A stretch of 64,000 bases of DNA from Flavobacterium dauae (GCF_004151275.2 NZ_CP130821.1:2604001-2668000), one strand, 5' to 3'; shown: positions 32,349-41,949, counted from the first letter of the stretch. Notes: generated by a model from the letters alone, not told the origin. Made by a program: numbers and translations.

Positions 32349-34775
32349 TTATTCTTTATAAAAAATTCGCTTAACTCTTTGCGAAATTGCCGTCATAACT
32401 TCGTACGGAATGGTTTCCCAGATCTTCGCTATTTCGGTAATGCGCAAATTGTTTCCAAAAACAATTACCTCATCGCCTATTTTAACATCAATATCGGTAA
32501 CATCAATCATTAACATATCCATACAAATTGTTCCTACTATAAATGCTTTTTGATTATTCACTAAAACACAACCTTTTCCGTTGCCGTAACTTCTGCGAAT
32601 ACCATCGGCATAACCAATAGCAATTGTGGCAATTTTGCTCTTTTTTTCGGTTTTAAATCGGCGTCCGTAGCCAACTGTTATATCCTTTTCTACATTGTTA
32701 ATCTGCAAAACAACCGTTTTTAAAGTGGCTACATTTTGCAGTTGTGCATTTTCGGTTGTATCGTTCCCTACTCCATACAAACCAATACCTATACGAACCA
32801 TATCCATTTGATATTCAACAAAATTATAAATGCCCGATGTGTTTAAAATATGCAAAATAGGATTGATATTTAACTGCCTTTTTATATTAGCCGACCATTT
32901 TTGAAATAGTTGAATCTGTTGTAAGGTAAAATCTTTTTCTTCGGGCATATCGCTTGTTGCCAAATGCGAAAACATACTTGCAACTTCTACCAGATTTGTC
33001 TGTTTTAAAATATGTATCAATTCATCAAAATCTTTTTCTACAAAACCTAAACGGTTCATACCCGTGTTCAGTTTTAAATGGATTGGGTAATTATACAAAT
33101 TCTGATTTTCTGCTATCTGTAAAAAAGTATTCAGTTCGTCAAGATTATAAATTTCGGGTTCTAAATTATAAGCAATCATGGTAGAAAACGCCGAATTTTC
33201 GGGATTCATCACAATTATCGGGATTTTTATTCCGGCTTTTCGCAATTCCACACCTTCATCGGCAAAGGCAACGCCCAAATACGATACCTGATGATGTGCC
33301 AGCAATTTTGCAATTTCGTAACTGCCGTTTCCATATCCAAAAGCCTTAACCATAACCATTATCTTAGTTGTAGGTTTTAGTTTCGCTTTATAGAAATTAA
33401 GGTTGTGACTAATGGCATCTAAATTTATTTCTAAAACGGTTTCGTGTGTTTTTTCTTCTAATTCGGCAACAATTTTTTCGAACTGAAAACTGCGCGATCC
33501 TTTAATTAAAATGGTTTCGCTGCGGAAAGATCTTAAATTAAAATCGTTCAAAAATGTTTCGGTATCCGGGTAACTTTGAAACTGGGGAACATTGGTTAAA
33601 TGTGTTCCGATTTTATTTCCGATACCAATTACACGCGTAACATGATTTTGATTTAAAAGTTGTGCTACTTTTTGATACAGCACTTCGGGTGTAAAGCCGC
33701 TTTGAAAAATATCCGATAAAATAACGGTTTTTTGTTGATGTGTTTTTTGCTGTTCTAAAAAATCGAGTGCAATTTTTAACGACTGATAATCGCTGCTGTA
33801 ACTATCGTCAATCAACAAACAATCGTTAATTCCTTTTTTTACCTGTAAACGCATTTGTACGGTTTGCAGTTGCGGAATGGCTTTTACAATATAATTTGTA
33901 TCAACTTTTAAAAACAATAACGTTGTAATACACGTGGCAATATTTTCTACGGATGCTAAATCGGTAAAAGGTAAATGGACAGAAAATTCTTTCTCTTCAA
34001 AATTTACTTTTAAAACGGCATCGATCTTTTTAAACTGCACATTTGCAACTTCGTTAAAACTCCAGGTAAACCATTGCGTATTTTCGGGTTTATATACAGC
34101 AATTAAATCGGTTTTTTCACTGATTAAAACCTCTGAATTTTTAAATAGCTTTAATTTTTCCTGTAACTTTTCTTCTTTGGTAGAAAAACCTTCGTTATGT
34201 GCCGGACCAATATTAGTTAAAATCCCAATTGTTGGACGGATGATTTTTTCAAGACGATCCATTTCACCGGGTTTTGAAATTCCGGCTTCAAAAATCCCCA
34301 GATTATGTTCATCGTTAATTGCAATAACAGAAAGCGGTACACCAACCTGCGAATTATAACTTTTTGGACTTTTAATAATGTTGTAAAAAGGCACAAGCAA
34401 CTGGTTTAGCCATTCTTTTACAATGGTTTTTCCGTTGCTACCTGTAACTCCTATTACCGGAAACGTATATTTTTTTCTGTAAAAAGCCACAAAATGTTGC
34501 AACGCTTTTAAGGTATCTTCTACCATAAAAACAATGGCATTGTCAGGTAAAGAAACATTTTGTGAAACCACAAAATACCGCACGCCTTTTGCATATAAAT
34601 CAACTAAATAATTGTGTGCGTTATGGTTTGTTCCTTTTAATGCAAAAAACAAGGTGTTTTCGGTATTACGCAATGATCGGGAATCAATCGAAATATCCAA
34701 AATTGTAAGTTCTTTTTCTTGTAACGAAGTGGTGGTTTGTAAAACGTTGCTTAAAATGCTTGTTTTAATTTTCAT
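32349..34775 (-). CDS. murF-alr: Fused MurF ligase / alanine racemase
   Basis: This is an 808-aa protein from the ATG at 34775 (MKIKTSILSNVLQ); the upstream ATG at 34796 adds only seven residues. Residues 1 to about 440 are MurF (ATP motif GVTGSNGKTIVKEW). Residues about 445-808 are a PLP alanine racemase, with the Schiff-base Lys in KIMVMVKAFGYGNG and the motif TVGYGRRFKTE. It makes D-Ala and adds D-Ala-D-Ala to the UDP-muramyl tripeptide. The fusion is usual in Bacteroidota and is not a frameshift artefact. Confidence 0.95.
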   Translation of the reverse strand: MKIKTSILSNVLQTTTSLQEKELTILDISIDSRSLRNTENTLFFALKGTNHNAHNYLVDLYAKGVRYFVVSQNVSLPDNAIVFMVEDTLKALQHFVAFYRKKYTFPVIGVTGSNGKTIVKEWLNQLLVPFYNIIKSPKSYNSQVGVPLSVIAINDEHNLGIFEAGISKPGEMDRLEKIIRPTIGILTNIGPAHNEGFSTKEEKLQEKLKLFKNSEVLISEKTDLIAVYKPENTQWFTWSFNEVANVQFKKIDAVLKVNFEEKEFSVHLPFTDLASVENIATCITTLLFLKVDTNYIVKAIPQLQTVQMRLQVKKGINDCLLIDDSYSSDYQSLKIALDFLEQQKTHQQKTVILSDIFQSGFTPEVLYQKVAQLLNQNHVTRVIGIGNKIGTHLTNVPQFQSYPDTETFLNDFNLRSFRSETILIKGSRSFQFEKIVAELEEKTHETVLEINLDAISHNLNFYKAKLKPTTKIMVMVKAFGYGNGSYEIAKLLAHHQVSYLGVAFADEGVELRKAGIKIPIIVMNPENSAFSTMIAYNLEPEIYNLDELNTFLQIAENQNLYNYPIHLKLNTGMNRLGFVEKDFDELIHILKQTNLVEVASMFSHLATSDMPEEKDFTLQQIQLFQKWSANIKRQLNINPILHILNTSGIYNFVEYQMDMVRIGIGLYGVGNDTTENAQLQNVATLKTVVLQINNVEKDITVGYGRRFKTEKKSKIATIAIGYADGIRRSYGNGKGCVLVNNQKAFIVGTICMDMLMIDVTDIDVKIGDEVIVFGNNLRITEIAKIWETIPYEVMTAISQRVKRIFYKE

Positions 34776-34885
34776 AATTAGCCAAAATATACTCAAAGGT
34801 ACTAAGATATTTTTTTAAAAATCACTGAAAATTTAGCTTTGTTAAGCAATGATATTATTGTAATTTGCAAGGTCTTAAATTATAT

Positions 34886-35686
34886 ATGCACGACATACAT
34901 TTTTATATTGGTTTGGCACTGGCTCTGTTTATTGGGGTTACACTGGGTATGGTTGGTAGCGGTGGTTCTATTTTAACCGTACCTATTTTAGTATATGTTG
35001 TGGGAATTGACCCCGTAATTGCAACAGCTTATTCGCTTTTTATTGTTGGAAGCACATCGGCAGTAGGCAGTATTAAAAACACGATCGATAAAAATGTAAA
35101 CTTTAAAATTGTACTGCTTTTTGGTATTCCATCGTTGTTAGCGGTCTTTTTTACACGTTCGCAATTAGTACCTTTGTTGCCCGATGTAATTACCCTTTCA
35201 AACAACGTCAGTGTTTCTAAGCCTAAATTAATTATGCTTATCTTTTCGGTGGTTATGTTTGCAGCATCATCAAAAATGATCAAAAAACCCCGACAAAAGA
35301 ATTTGGCAACCCCTAAAATAGTTACATCGGCAATGCCTTTAATTACGCAAGGTTTGCTTATAGGAACCGTATCGGGCTTAGTTGGTGCCGGCGGCGGGTT
35401 TTTAATTATTCCCGTTTTGGTATTTTTTGCCAATTTATCTATGAAACAAGCTGTAGGCACATCGTTAACCATTATCGCTATCCAGTGTTTAATAGGTTTT
35501 ACGGGCGATTTAGGACATCATTCCATCGATTGGATTTTGATTTTATCCTTTTCAATGGTTTCTATTGTGGGATTATTTATAGGAAATCGTTTATCGAAAC
35601 GAATAATCGACGGAAATTTACGGCAGATCTTTGGGTGGTTCATCGTGTTAATGTCTATATACATTATGTTTAAAGAACTGCTTTAG
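34886..35686 (+). CDS. TauE/SafE-family sulfite/sulfonate exporter
   Basis: This is a 266-aa membrane protein from the ATG at 34886; a TTG at 34865 was rejected. About eight TM segments, with the two family motifs LGMVGSGGSILTVPIL (near 22-37) and SGLVGAGGGFLIIPVLVFF in the second half. It is followed 70 bp later by a CstB-like persulfide dioxygenase, so export of sulfite made by that enzyme is the likely job (inference from the known cst-type pairing). Confidence 0.9.
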   Translation: MHDIHFYIGLALALFIGVTLGMVGSGGSILTVPILVYVVGIDPVIATAYSLFIVGSTSAVGSIKNTIDKNVNFKIVLLFGIPSLLAVFFTRSQLVPLLPDVITLSNNVSVSKPKLIMLIFSVVMFAASSKMIKKPRQKNLATPKIVTSAMPLITQGLLIGTVSGLVGAGGGFLIIPVLVFFANLSMKQAVGTSLTIIAIQCLIGFTGDLGHHSIDWILILSFSMVSIVGLFIGNRLSKRIIDGNLRQIFGWFIVLMSIYIMFKELL

Positions 35687-35727
35687 CCCTTGTAACATAT
35701 GTTACATTTTATAAAATTTTTAATTAG

Positions 35728-35735
35728 TACTTTTG
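35728..35735 (+). promoter_or_regulatory. -7 box for the MBL-rhodanese gene
   Basis: TACTTTTG fits TAnnTTTG and lies 21 bp before the ATG at 35757. It suggests a promoter of its own in addition to read-through from tauE. Confidence 0.6.
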
Positions 35736-35756
35736 TATCAGAAAAGAAGTTTAACT

Positions 35757-37166
35757 ATGAAGATTGAACAAATTTATACCGGCTGTTTGGCTCAAGGAGC
35801 ATACTACATTGAAAGTAACGGCGAAGTTGCTATTATTGACCCTTTAAGAGAAATACAGCAATACATTGACAAAGCAACGGCAGACAATGCCAAAATTAAA
35901 TACATTTTTGAAACGCATTTTCACGCCGATTTTGTTAGCGGACATTTAACACTTTCGCAAAAAACAGGTGCACCAATTATTTATGGTCCAACAGCACAAC
36001 CGGCATTCAGTGCACATATCGCTACCGATGGCGAAGTGTTTAAAATTGGAAATGTAACCATTACAGCGTTGCACACACCGGGGCACACTATGGAAAGCAC
36101 CACCTATTTGTTGCGAGATGAAAACGGAAAAGACTACGCAATTTTTAGCGGCGACACATTATTTTTAGGTGATGTAGGCAGACCCGATTTGGCTCAAAAA
36201 GCAGCACACCTTACACAAGAACAGTTGGCAACAACCTTATTTCACAGCTTACGCACCAAAATTATGCCGTTGGCTGATGACGTAATTGTGTATCCGGCAC
36301 ACGGAGCTGGTTCGGCTTGCGGCAAAAACTTAAGTAAAGAAACCGTTGGGACATTAGGCGAACAAAAGCGTACCAATTATGCGTTGCGTGCCGATATGAC
36401 TGTTGATGAATTTGTAGCCGAAGTTACCGATGGGTTATTGCCTCCTCCAGCGTATTTTCCCGAAAATGTACGTTTAAATAAAGAAGGATATGAAGCTATT
36501 GATACCATCATAGAAAAAAACAAAGTGTTTACTCCGGCAGAATTTAAACAAGCCGCCGGCGAAGCGTTGATTTTAGACGTTCGAGATGCCGACAGTTTTG
36601 GAAAAGGACATATTCCGGGAGCCATTTTTATTGGGATTGATGGTGGATTTGCTCCTTGGGTTGGATCGTTGATTACCGATATTAACCAACCGATTATTTT
36701 GGTAACTCCAGAAGGTCGTGAGCAGGAAACCATTACGCGTTTGGCTCGTGTTGGTTACGATAATACTTTGGGATATTTGGCAGGTGGAATGCAAACTTGG
36801 ATTGATGCCGGATTTGAAACCGCTTCTATTGGCAGAATTACCGCTAATGAACTGGAAACATTGATGAATAACGGCGAAGAATCGGTTATTGATGTACGCA
36901 AACCGGGTGAATACACTTCGGCACATATTGCCAACGTACCAAACCTTCCGTTAGATTTTATTAACGATTATATTGCTGAGTTTCCTTCGCAGAAAACAAC
37001 CTATCTGCATTGTGCTGGCGGTTACCGATCTATGATAGCAGCTTCTATTTTAAAAGCACGCGGTTTCCATAATATGATTGATGTAATTGGCGGTTTTGGT
37101 AAAATTAAAGAAACCAACTTACCAATTGTAACACAAGAATGCGAAAGCAGTTGTAGTACAAAATAA
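35757..37166 (+). CDS. CstB-like MBL-fold persulfide dioxygenase with two rhodanese domains
   Basis: This is a 469-aa protein. Residues 1 to about 235 are a metallo-beta-lactamase fold with the metal motif THFHADFVSGH, HTPGHTMEST and FSGDTLF. A first rhodanese (about 255-350) has no cysteine at its active loop (LVTPEGREQE). A second (about 365-460) has one (LHCAGGYRSM). MBL, inactive rhodanese, active rhodanese is the architecture of CstB, which oxidises low-molecular-weight persulfide and yields thiosulfate/sulfite. Metal ligands look intact. With tauE upstream it forms a sulfide-stress pair. Confidence 0.9.
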   Translation: MKIEQIYTGCLAQGAYYIESNGEVAIIDPLREIQQYIDKATADNAKIKYIFETHFHADFVSGHLTLSQKTGAPIIYGPTAQPAFSAHIATDGEVFKIGNVTITALHTPGHTMESTTYLLRDENGKDYAIFSGDTLFLGDVGRPDLAQKAAHLTQEQLATTLFHSLRTKIMPLADDVIVYPAHGAGSACGKNLSKETVGTLGEQKRTNYALRADMTVDEFVAEVTDGLLPPPAYFPENVRLNKEGYEAIDTIIEKNKVFTPAEFKQAAGEALILDVRDADSFGKGHIPGAIFIGIDGGFAPWVGSLITDINQPIILVTPEGREQETITRLARVGYDNTLGYLAGGMQTWIDAGFETASIGRITANELETLMNNGEESVIDVRKPGEYTSAHIANVPNLPLDFINDYIAEFPSQKTTYLHCAGGYRSMIAASILKARGFHNMIDVIGGFGKIKETNLPIVTQECESSCSTK

Positions 37167-37177
37167 AAAAATTTAAC

Positions 37178-37218
37178 AAAAACCTTAGACCGAATTTAAA
37201 ACTTTGTCTAAGGTTTTT
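37178..37218. terminator. Bidirectional terminator between convergent genes
   Basis: AAAAACCTTAGAC (37178-37190) pairs with GTCTAAGGTTTTT (37206-37218), 13 bp. Confidence 0.85.
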
Positions 37219-37269
37219 GCTTTAAGAATACTTATTTCTTAAATGTTATACCTTGTTTTCTGTTAAGCT

Positions 37270-37626
37270 TTATTTATTAAACGATTTCAAAAAACTCAAC
37301 AAAACCAACGGATGACAATGTTCTTCATCTTTAGCGGCATAAACCAAAGTGATTTTCTCCTGTTTTTTATGGGCTTCCCAAAAGGTTTCAGCAATGTTAT
37401 TAGCTTGTAGTTCTGCTATGTATTTTTTTGAAAATTCGTGCCATTTTTCAGGATTGTGATTAAACCATTTTCGTAATTCTGTTGAGGGTGCCACCTCTTT
37501 ATTCCATTCATCAATCTTTGCCCTTTCTTTAGAAATACCCCGAGGCCACAATCGATCTACCAAAATACGGAAACCGTCTGTAGGCAACGCTTCTGCATAA
37601 ACTCTTTTTATTACTAAATTTGTCAT
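37270..37626 (-). CDS. DUF488 (YeaO-like) protein
   Basis: This is a 118-aa protein with the DUF488 signature ILVDRLWPRGISKERAKID and a C-terminal TLVYAAKDEEHCHPLVL. The family is small, cytoplasmic and of unknown activity. It is divergent from dnaG. Confidence 0.85.
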   Translation of the reverse strand: MTNLVIKRVYAEALPTDGFRILVDRLWPRGISKERAKIDEWNKEVAPSTELRKWFNHNPEKWHEFSKKYIAELQANNIAETFWEAHKKQEKITLVYAAKDEEHCHPLVLLSFLKSFNK

Positions 37627-37652
37627 TGCTTTTTACTTTTAAAGATATAAAG

Positions 37653-37660
37653 TATCTTTG
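37653..37660 (+). promoter_or_regulatory. -7 box for dnaG
   Basis: TATCTTTG, 14 bp before the ATG at 37675. Confidence 0.6.
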
Positions 37661-37674
37661 AACTTTACTTAAAT

Positions 37675-39642
37675 ATGATTAAAAAAGAAACTATAGACGC
37701 AATTTTCGAGGCAGCCCGTGTAGAAGAAGTCATTGGCGACTTTGTACAGCTTAAAAAAGCGGGCAGTAATTACAAAGGCTTGAGTCCTTTTGTGAACGAA
37801 AAATCGCCGTCGTTTATGGTTTCGCCTGCCAAACAAATCTGGAAAGATTTTTCGTCGGGCAAAGGCGGGAATGCCATTAGCTTTATTATGGAACACGAAC
37901 ATTTTTCGTATCCAGAAGCCTTGCGTTACCTCGCCAATAAATATCAGATTGAAATTGAAGAAACCGAACAAACCGATTTAGAAAAACAAGCGTTAAACGA
38001 ACGCGAAAGTTTGTTTGTAGTTTCAGAATTCGCAAAAAAATACTTCCACGATGTATTGCTAAAAACCGATGAAGGCTTGGCAATTGGTCATTCGTACTTT
38101 AAAGAACGGGGCTTTACCGAAGAAACCATTAAAAAGTTTCAGCTGGGTTATTCGCCCGATCAATGGGACGCCTTTACAAACGAAGCCTTGGCAAAAGGTT
38201 ACAAATTGGAATTTCTTGAAAAAACCGGATTAACGATTGTAAAAGACGATAAAAAATTCGATCGCTTTAAAGGACGTGTTATGTTTCCTATCGAAAGTAT
38301 GAGTGGTCGTGTGTTGGGATTTGGTGGTCGAATTTTAACCAACGATAAAAAAGCGGCGAAATATTTGAATTCGCCCGAAAGTGACATTTACCATAAAAGC
38401 AAGGTTTTATACGGAATTTTCCACGCAAAACAAGAAATTGCATCAAAAGACAACTGTTATTTGGTTGAAGGATATACCGATGTGATTCAAATGTATCAGG
38501 CAGGAATTAAAAACGTGGTGGCTTCGTCGGGAACGGCTTTAACGCCCGATCAAATCCGCTTGATTAATCGATTAACTAAAAATATTACGGTTTTGTTTGA
38601 TGGCGATGCTGCAGGAATGCGTGCATCGTTACGCGGTATTGATTTGATTTTAGAAGCCGGAATGAACGTGCGTGTTTGTACGTTTCCCGATGGCGATGAT
38701 CCTGACAGTTTTGCCCGAAAAACTCCGATTGGCGAATTACAGCATTATTTAAAAAACAACGCTACCGATTTTATTCGATTTAAAGCGAATTTGTTGATGA
38801 AAGATGCCGGAAACGATCCTATTAAAAAAGCCGACGTCATTCGTGATATCGTAGTTTCTATTTCTAAAGTTCCCGATCATATCCAACGTGAAGTTTATGT
38901 ACAAGAATGTGCATCAATTATGGATATTTCAGAAGATGTTTTGTTCAGTACTTTGGCGCAGATTGGTAAAAAGGAACTGCAGGAAGCCAACAAAAAGTTT
39001 GTTCAAGATAAAAAAATGGAAGTTGTAAAAGCAACTCCTGAAGAAACCAAAGAGCAAGTCAACATTATCTATCTTTTAGAACGAAAAATTATTGAGATTT
39101 TACTGATTTACGGCAATTATGAAGAACTTTTTGACGAGTATGAACTTACCGTTGAAGAGGATAAAGTAGTTACACAGGAAAAACGCGTAAAACGCAAAGT
39201 GTTTGACAAGGTTTTTTTAAGCCTGCAAGAAGATGAAATTGAAATGAGCAATGCTAATTTCCAAACAATTTTAAAAGATATTCTTACTTTTTATCACACC
39301 AATGAAACTTGGAATTTAGAGAATTATTTACAACAGGTAAAACCCGAACTGACAGACGAAATTACATCAATCATTATGGATGATGAACGATACAATCTGC
39401 ACAATTGGGAAAAACAGAACATTTTGGTAAAAGGTAAAGATTCGGGCGTGCAGCAATATGTAAACGAAACTATTTTAACACTTCGTTCGTATTTAATTTT
39501 TGAAATTATAGAAGGTTTAAAAAAACAAATACAGGAAAATCCTGAAAAAGCTCGTGATTTATTGACAGATATTGTTGACTACAACAATTTAAAACATACG
39601 TTTTCCAGCAAACTGGGCAGAGTAATGTCGAGATTTAGTTAA
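37675..39642 (+). CDS. dnaG: DNA primase DnaG, zinc-finger ligands missing
   Basis: This is a 655-aa protein. Residues 1 to about 100 align with the CHC2 zinc-binding domain (NYKGLSPFVNEKSPSFMVSP, IWKDFSSGKGGNAISF), but the positions of the Cys/His zinc ligands are S, V, W and S. Residues about 250-370 are the Toprim core (YLVEGYTDVIQMYQAG, LFDGDAAG, with the acidic residues present). A DnaB-binding C-terminal region follows. It makes RNA primers for replication. I believe the same loss occurs in other flavobacterial primases, so this is probably a lineage trait. Confidence 0.94.
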   Translation: MIKKETIDAIFEAARVEEVIGDFVQLKKAGSNYKGLSPFVNEKSPSFMVSPAKQIWKDFSSGKGGNAISFIMEHEHFSYPEALRYLANKYQIEIEETEQTDLEKQALNERESLFVVSEFAKKYFHDVLLKTDEGLAIGHSYFKERGFTEETIKKFQLGYSPDQWDAFTNEALAKGYKLEFLEKTGLTIVKDDKKFDRFKGRVMFPIESMSGRVLGFGGRILTNDKKAAKYLNSPESDIYHKSKVLYGIFHAKQEIASKDNCYLVEGYTDVIQMYQAGIKNVVASSGTALTPDQIRLINRLTKNITVLFDGDAAGMRASLRGIDLILEAGMNVRVCTFPDGDDPDSFARKTPIGELQHYLKNNATDFIRFKANLLMKDAGNDPIKKADVIRDIVVSISKVPDHIQREVYVQECASIMDISEDVLFSTLAQIGKKELQEANKKFVQDKKMEVVKATPEETKEQVNIIYLLERKIIEILLIYGNYEELFDEYELTVEEDKVVTQEKRVKRKVFDKVFLSLQEDEIEMSNANFQTILKDILTFYHTNETWNLENYLQQVKPELTDEITSIIMDDERYNLHNWEKQNILVKGKDSGVQQYVNETILTLRSYLIFEIIEGLKKQIQENPEKARDLLTDIVDYNNLKHTFSSKLGRVMSRFS

Positions 39643-39647
39643 TTAAC

Positions 39648-39680
39648 AACTCTGTCAAAGTTTAAAACTTTGACAGAGTT
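39648..39680 (+). terminator. Strong hairpin after dnaG
   Basis: AACTCTGTCAAAGTT (39648-39662) pairs with AACTTTGACAGAGTT (39666-39680), 15 bp perfect. It starts 6 bp after the dnaG stop; the T tract is poor (TGAAAATTTATT). Confidence 0.65.
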
Positions 39681-39689
39681 TGAAAATTT

Positions 39690-39806
39690 ATTGGATAAAG
39701 CAAAAGTTTTAGTTAGAAAATGTGAAGGCGATCCCAATAAAGTTAATGCTATTTTAAATTCAGAATGAGGTTTCGAACACCTATGGCAAGATGCTCGCAA
39801 CTGGGG
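39690..39806 (+). pseudogene. Remnant of an unidentified gene
   Basis: The plus strand reads LDKAKVLVRKCEGDPNKVNAI, then a stop codon, then GFEHLWQDARNWGI in the same frame. It looks like protein sequence without a start, cut on both sides. No family named. Confidence 0.4.
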
Positions 39807-39807
39807 A

Positions 39808-40035
39808 ATAAATATATTTCTACTTAGTTCAAACCAATCCCATTTATCTTCAAATTTTTCTATAAGTTCTGTTGACCAATAAAATAGTTAAATTACCACT
39901 TTCTCTACCCCCAATAGAATTCATTTGCATGTTGATTACCAAATCCTTCACAGTCATAATCTTCATATAAGCTATTTTCAAATTCGACCCAAAATTTAGC
40001 CTTTTTAAATTTATCTAATAAAAAATCACTTAAAG
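39808..40035 (-). pseudogene. Remnant of a WDW-repeat protein
   Basis: On the minus strand WSTELIEKFEDKWDWFELSR then NIFIP is clearly readable, preceded in other frames by EDYDCEGFGNQHANEFYWG. Proteins with tandem W..ELIEKF..KWDW..LS.N..IPW units occur in Bacteroidota, function unknown. Frame breaks and the loss of IPW at the junction near 39806 mark this as debris fused to an unrelated fragment. From about 40040 to 40328 the DNA is AT-rich and I see nothing in it. Confidence 0.5.
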
Positions 40036-40328
40036 GATAAAATAAATATAATCAATAAAAAAACAGGATTTGATATATTTTTTTAATAATTTTAGATTTT
40101 GAATAAAATGTATGGTGTCGTCTATACAAAATTGTATGTGATATCATATTATTTTTCATTAAGAAATATTTTTAAAGCTTTGTGATTAGTAAAAGTATGT
40201 CATTATAAATATAATGTATCTTTTTTGATGCTGAAAGTAAAAAATATATCCTAAAATAGCACGTGCAAAGTTTCCCAGTACTAATCTAGTAAACAGCAAC
40301 ACAAATCTTGTTAGTAGAAATGTAATTA

Positions 40329-41333
40329 TCAATAATCTCTTCTAAAATTAGCATGCTGTGTTGCAGTAAAGTAATCTCGAAAAATCTGATGAACAGGTTC
40401 GTTGGTGTGCGATGCTTTAATACCTAACTGAAAATACAAATCTAAAATTTTGTGCGATAATGTAGCAACCAAGGTTTCGGCAAACTGATGAATTTCGTTT
40501 TGAATTTCGGCTGATATTTCTTGCTGACTTTCTAAAAGGGTTTCAATTTTATCTGCAAATAAATAGGTTTGATTTTCTTCTGTAGAAAGATCATTTCTAA
40601 AAGCTTTTACATTTAATTGCGGTCTTATTTTTTCGGCTTCATCTACAAAATGTTCAGCCATTCCCAAGTAATTTGCCAATAAGGTTAAATCGGCAAAAAT
40701 GCGAAACGGAATGCGATCTAAAACGGCATCGGTATAAAATTCGTTATAAATAAAACTGTGATTAGCATCGACCAAAACGTGATCAACCGTGAACGAAAAC
40801 GTTCCGGTAGCCTGCATTCCCATAGCTTGCCAGTCGGCAATAATTTCAACTTGATCTTTCGGAATAATAAAAGATCGAATCAGTTGTTTTCCATTTTCAT
40901 CTAAAACCAGCTGGTTGTTTTTGGTAACCACAGCATTCAACGTAAAATGACTTAAATGTGGTGCGCCGGTAGCAAACGTCCATTTACCGTTAATTAAAAA
41001 TTGATTGTTTACCATTTCGGCAGTTCCGCCAATAGCTCCGCTTCCACCAAAACACGTAAAATTATCTTTAAAAAGTTCGTGGGCAATTTCGGGTTTCAGA
41101 TTACGCGAAAAATAGTTGGCTCCAGCACACAAAGTAACTATCCAACCTAAGCTTCCATCAATAAAAGCCAACGATTTTAAAAGTTTTAATCCGTTTGTAA
41201 AGTTAAAACCCAAGCCGCCGTACATTTTAGGAACCCAGATTTGCAGCCAGCGTTGTTTATAAATATGATTGATAACATCGGCAGGAATTTGCTTTGCTCC
41301 AAATAACTTTTGCTGCATTGTGGAACTATCCAT
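40329..41333 (-). CDS. Acyl-CoA dehydrogenase-like flavoprotein (group D monooxygenase type)
   Basis: This is a 334-aa protein. It has the acyl-CoA dehydrogenase fold pattern: PKMYGGLGFNF near 35, GKWTFATGAPHLSHFTLNAVV near 115-135, WQAMGMQATGTFSFTVDHVLV near 168-188, then a helical C-terminal domain. The WxxMGMxxTGT region is closer to HpaH/DszC-like flavin hydroxylases than to acyl-CoA dehydrogenases, and the catalytic Glu of the latter is not evident. It overlaps the PnuT-like gene by 8 nt, so it belongs to a TPP-riboswitch operon. A role in making or salvaging a thiamine moiety is a guess. Confidence 0.8.
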   Translation of the reverse strand: MDSSTMQQKLFGAKQIPADVINHIYKQRWLQIWVPKMYGGLGFNFTNGLKLLKSLAFIDGSLGWIVTLCAGANYFSRNLKPEIAHELFKDNFTCFGGSGAIGGTAEMVNNQFLINGKWTFATGAPHLSHFTLNAVVTKNNQLVLDENGKQLIRSFIIPKDQVEIIADWQAMGMQATGTFSFTVDHVLVDANHSFIYNEFYTDAVLDRIPFRIFADLTLLANYLGMAEHFVDEAEKIRPQLNVKAFRNDLSTEENQTYLFADKIETLLESQQEISAEIQNEIHQFAETLVATLSHKILDLYFQLGIKASHTNEPVHQIFRDYFTATQHANFRRDY

Positions 41334-41916
41334 TTTTTTGTTGCTTTAAAATTTTGTACCAATTAACGTATCCAAAAATGGCAACCACAAACAAAAAGGC
41401 GGTAAGTGCGGCATATAGATACAACTCTTTGTGAATAAGCAGGGGTACCGCCATAAAGTTACTAATGTTTAGTAAAATCCAGTTTTCTATTTTGCGTTTA
41501 GCCATTAACCACATTCCTGCCCATGCAAAAGCAGTAACCAGCGAATCCCAAACAGGCACATCGCTATCGGTAAAATGCGTTAAAAAGGTATAGAAAATTA
41601 AAAATGCTGCAACGATAATACCGGTTGCTTTGTATTTTTCGGTTTTTGTAGTAAACGTAATAGGCGTTTCGGTTTGCTGTTTACCAAATTTCCAGAATAC
41701 CCAGCCGTAAATACTCATTATTAAATAATAAAAATCCAGAGAAAATTCGGCATATAGTTTTGCGTGAAACTTTACATACATTGCCAAAAGGATACCGGCA
41801 ATTCCGAAAAGATAGTTGTGAATGTTGTTTTTTTGTGCCAAAAGTACCTGAACCACGGCGAAGGCTACACCCAGCCATTCAATCCACGTGGTTTTACTTA
41901 AAATTTCCTGCATCAT
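41326..41916 (-). CDS. pnuT: PnuT-like thiamine transporter (PnuC family)
   Basis: This is a 196-aa membrane protein with about seven TM segments. PnuC-family features include WIEWLGVAFAVVQVLLAQKNN, YLIMSIYGWVFWKFG and NWILLNISNFMAVPLL. PnuC itself carries nicotinamide riboside; the upstream TPP riboswitch points instead to thiamine (PnuT). Uptake in this family is facilitated diffusion followed by metabolic trapping. First gene of the operon. Confidence 0.9.
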   Translation of the reverse strand: MMQEILSKTTWIEWLGVAFAVVQVLLAQKNNIHNYLFGIAGILLAMYVKFHAKLYAEFSLDFYYLIMSIYGWVFWKFGKQQTETPITFTTKTEKYKATGIIVAAFLIFYTFLTHFTDSDVPVWDSLVTAFAWAGMWLMAKRKIENWILLNISNFMAVPLLIHKELYLYAALTAFLFVVAIFGYVNWYKILKQQKNG

Positions 41917-41949
41917 ATAATAAATTAAATGATGAGATGATAAAGTTAC

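Noticed and set aside
32349..34775. MurF-Alr as an accidental gene fusion or assembly error
   Set aside because: Both halves are complete and this fusion is common in the phylum.
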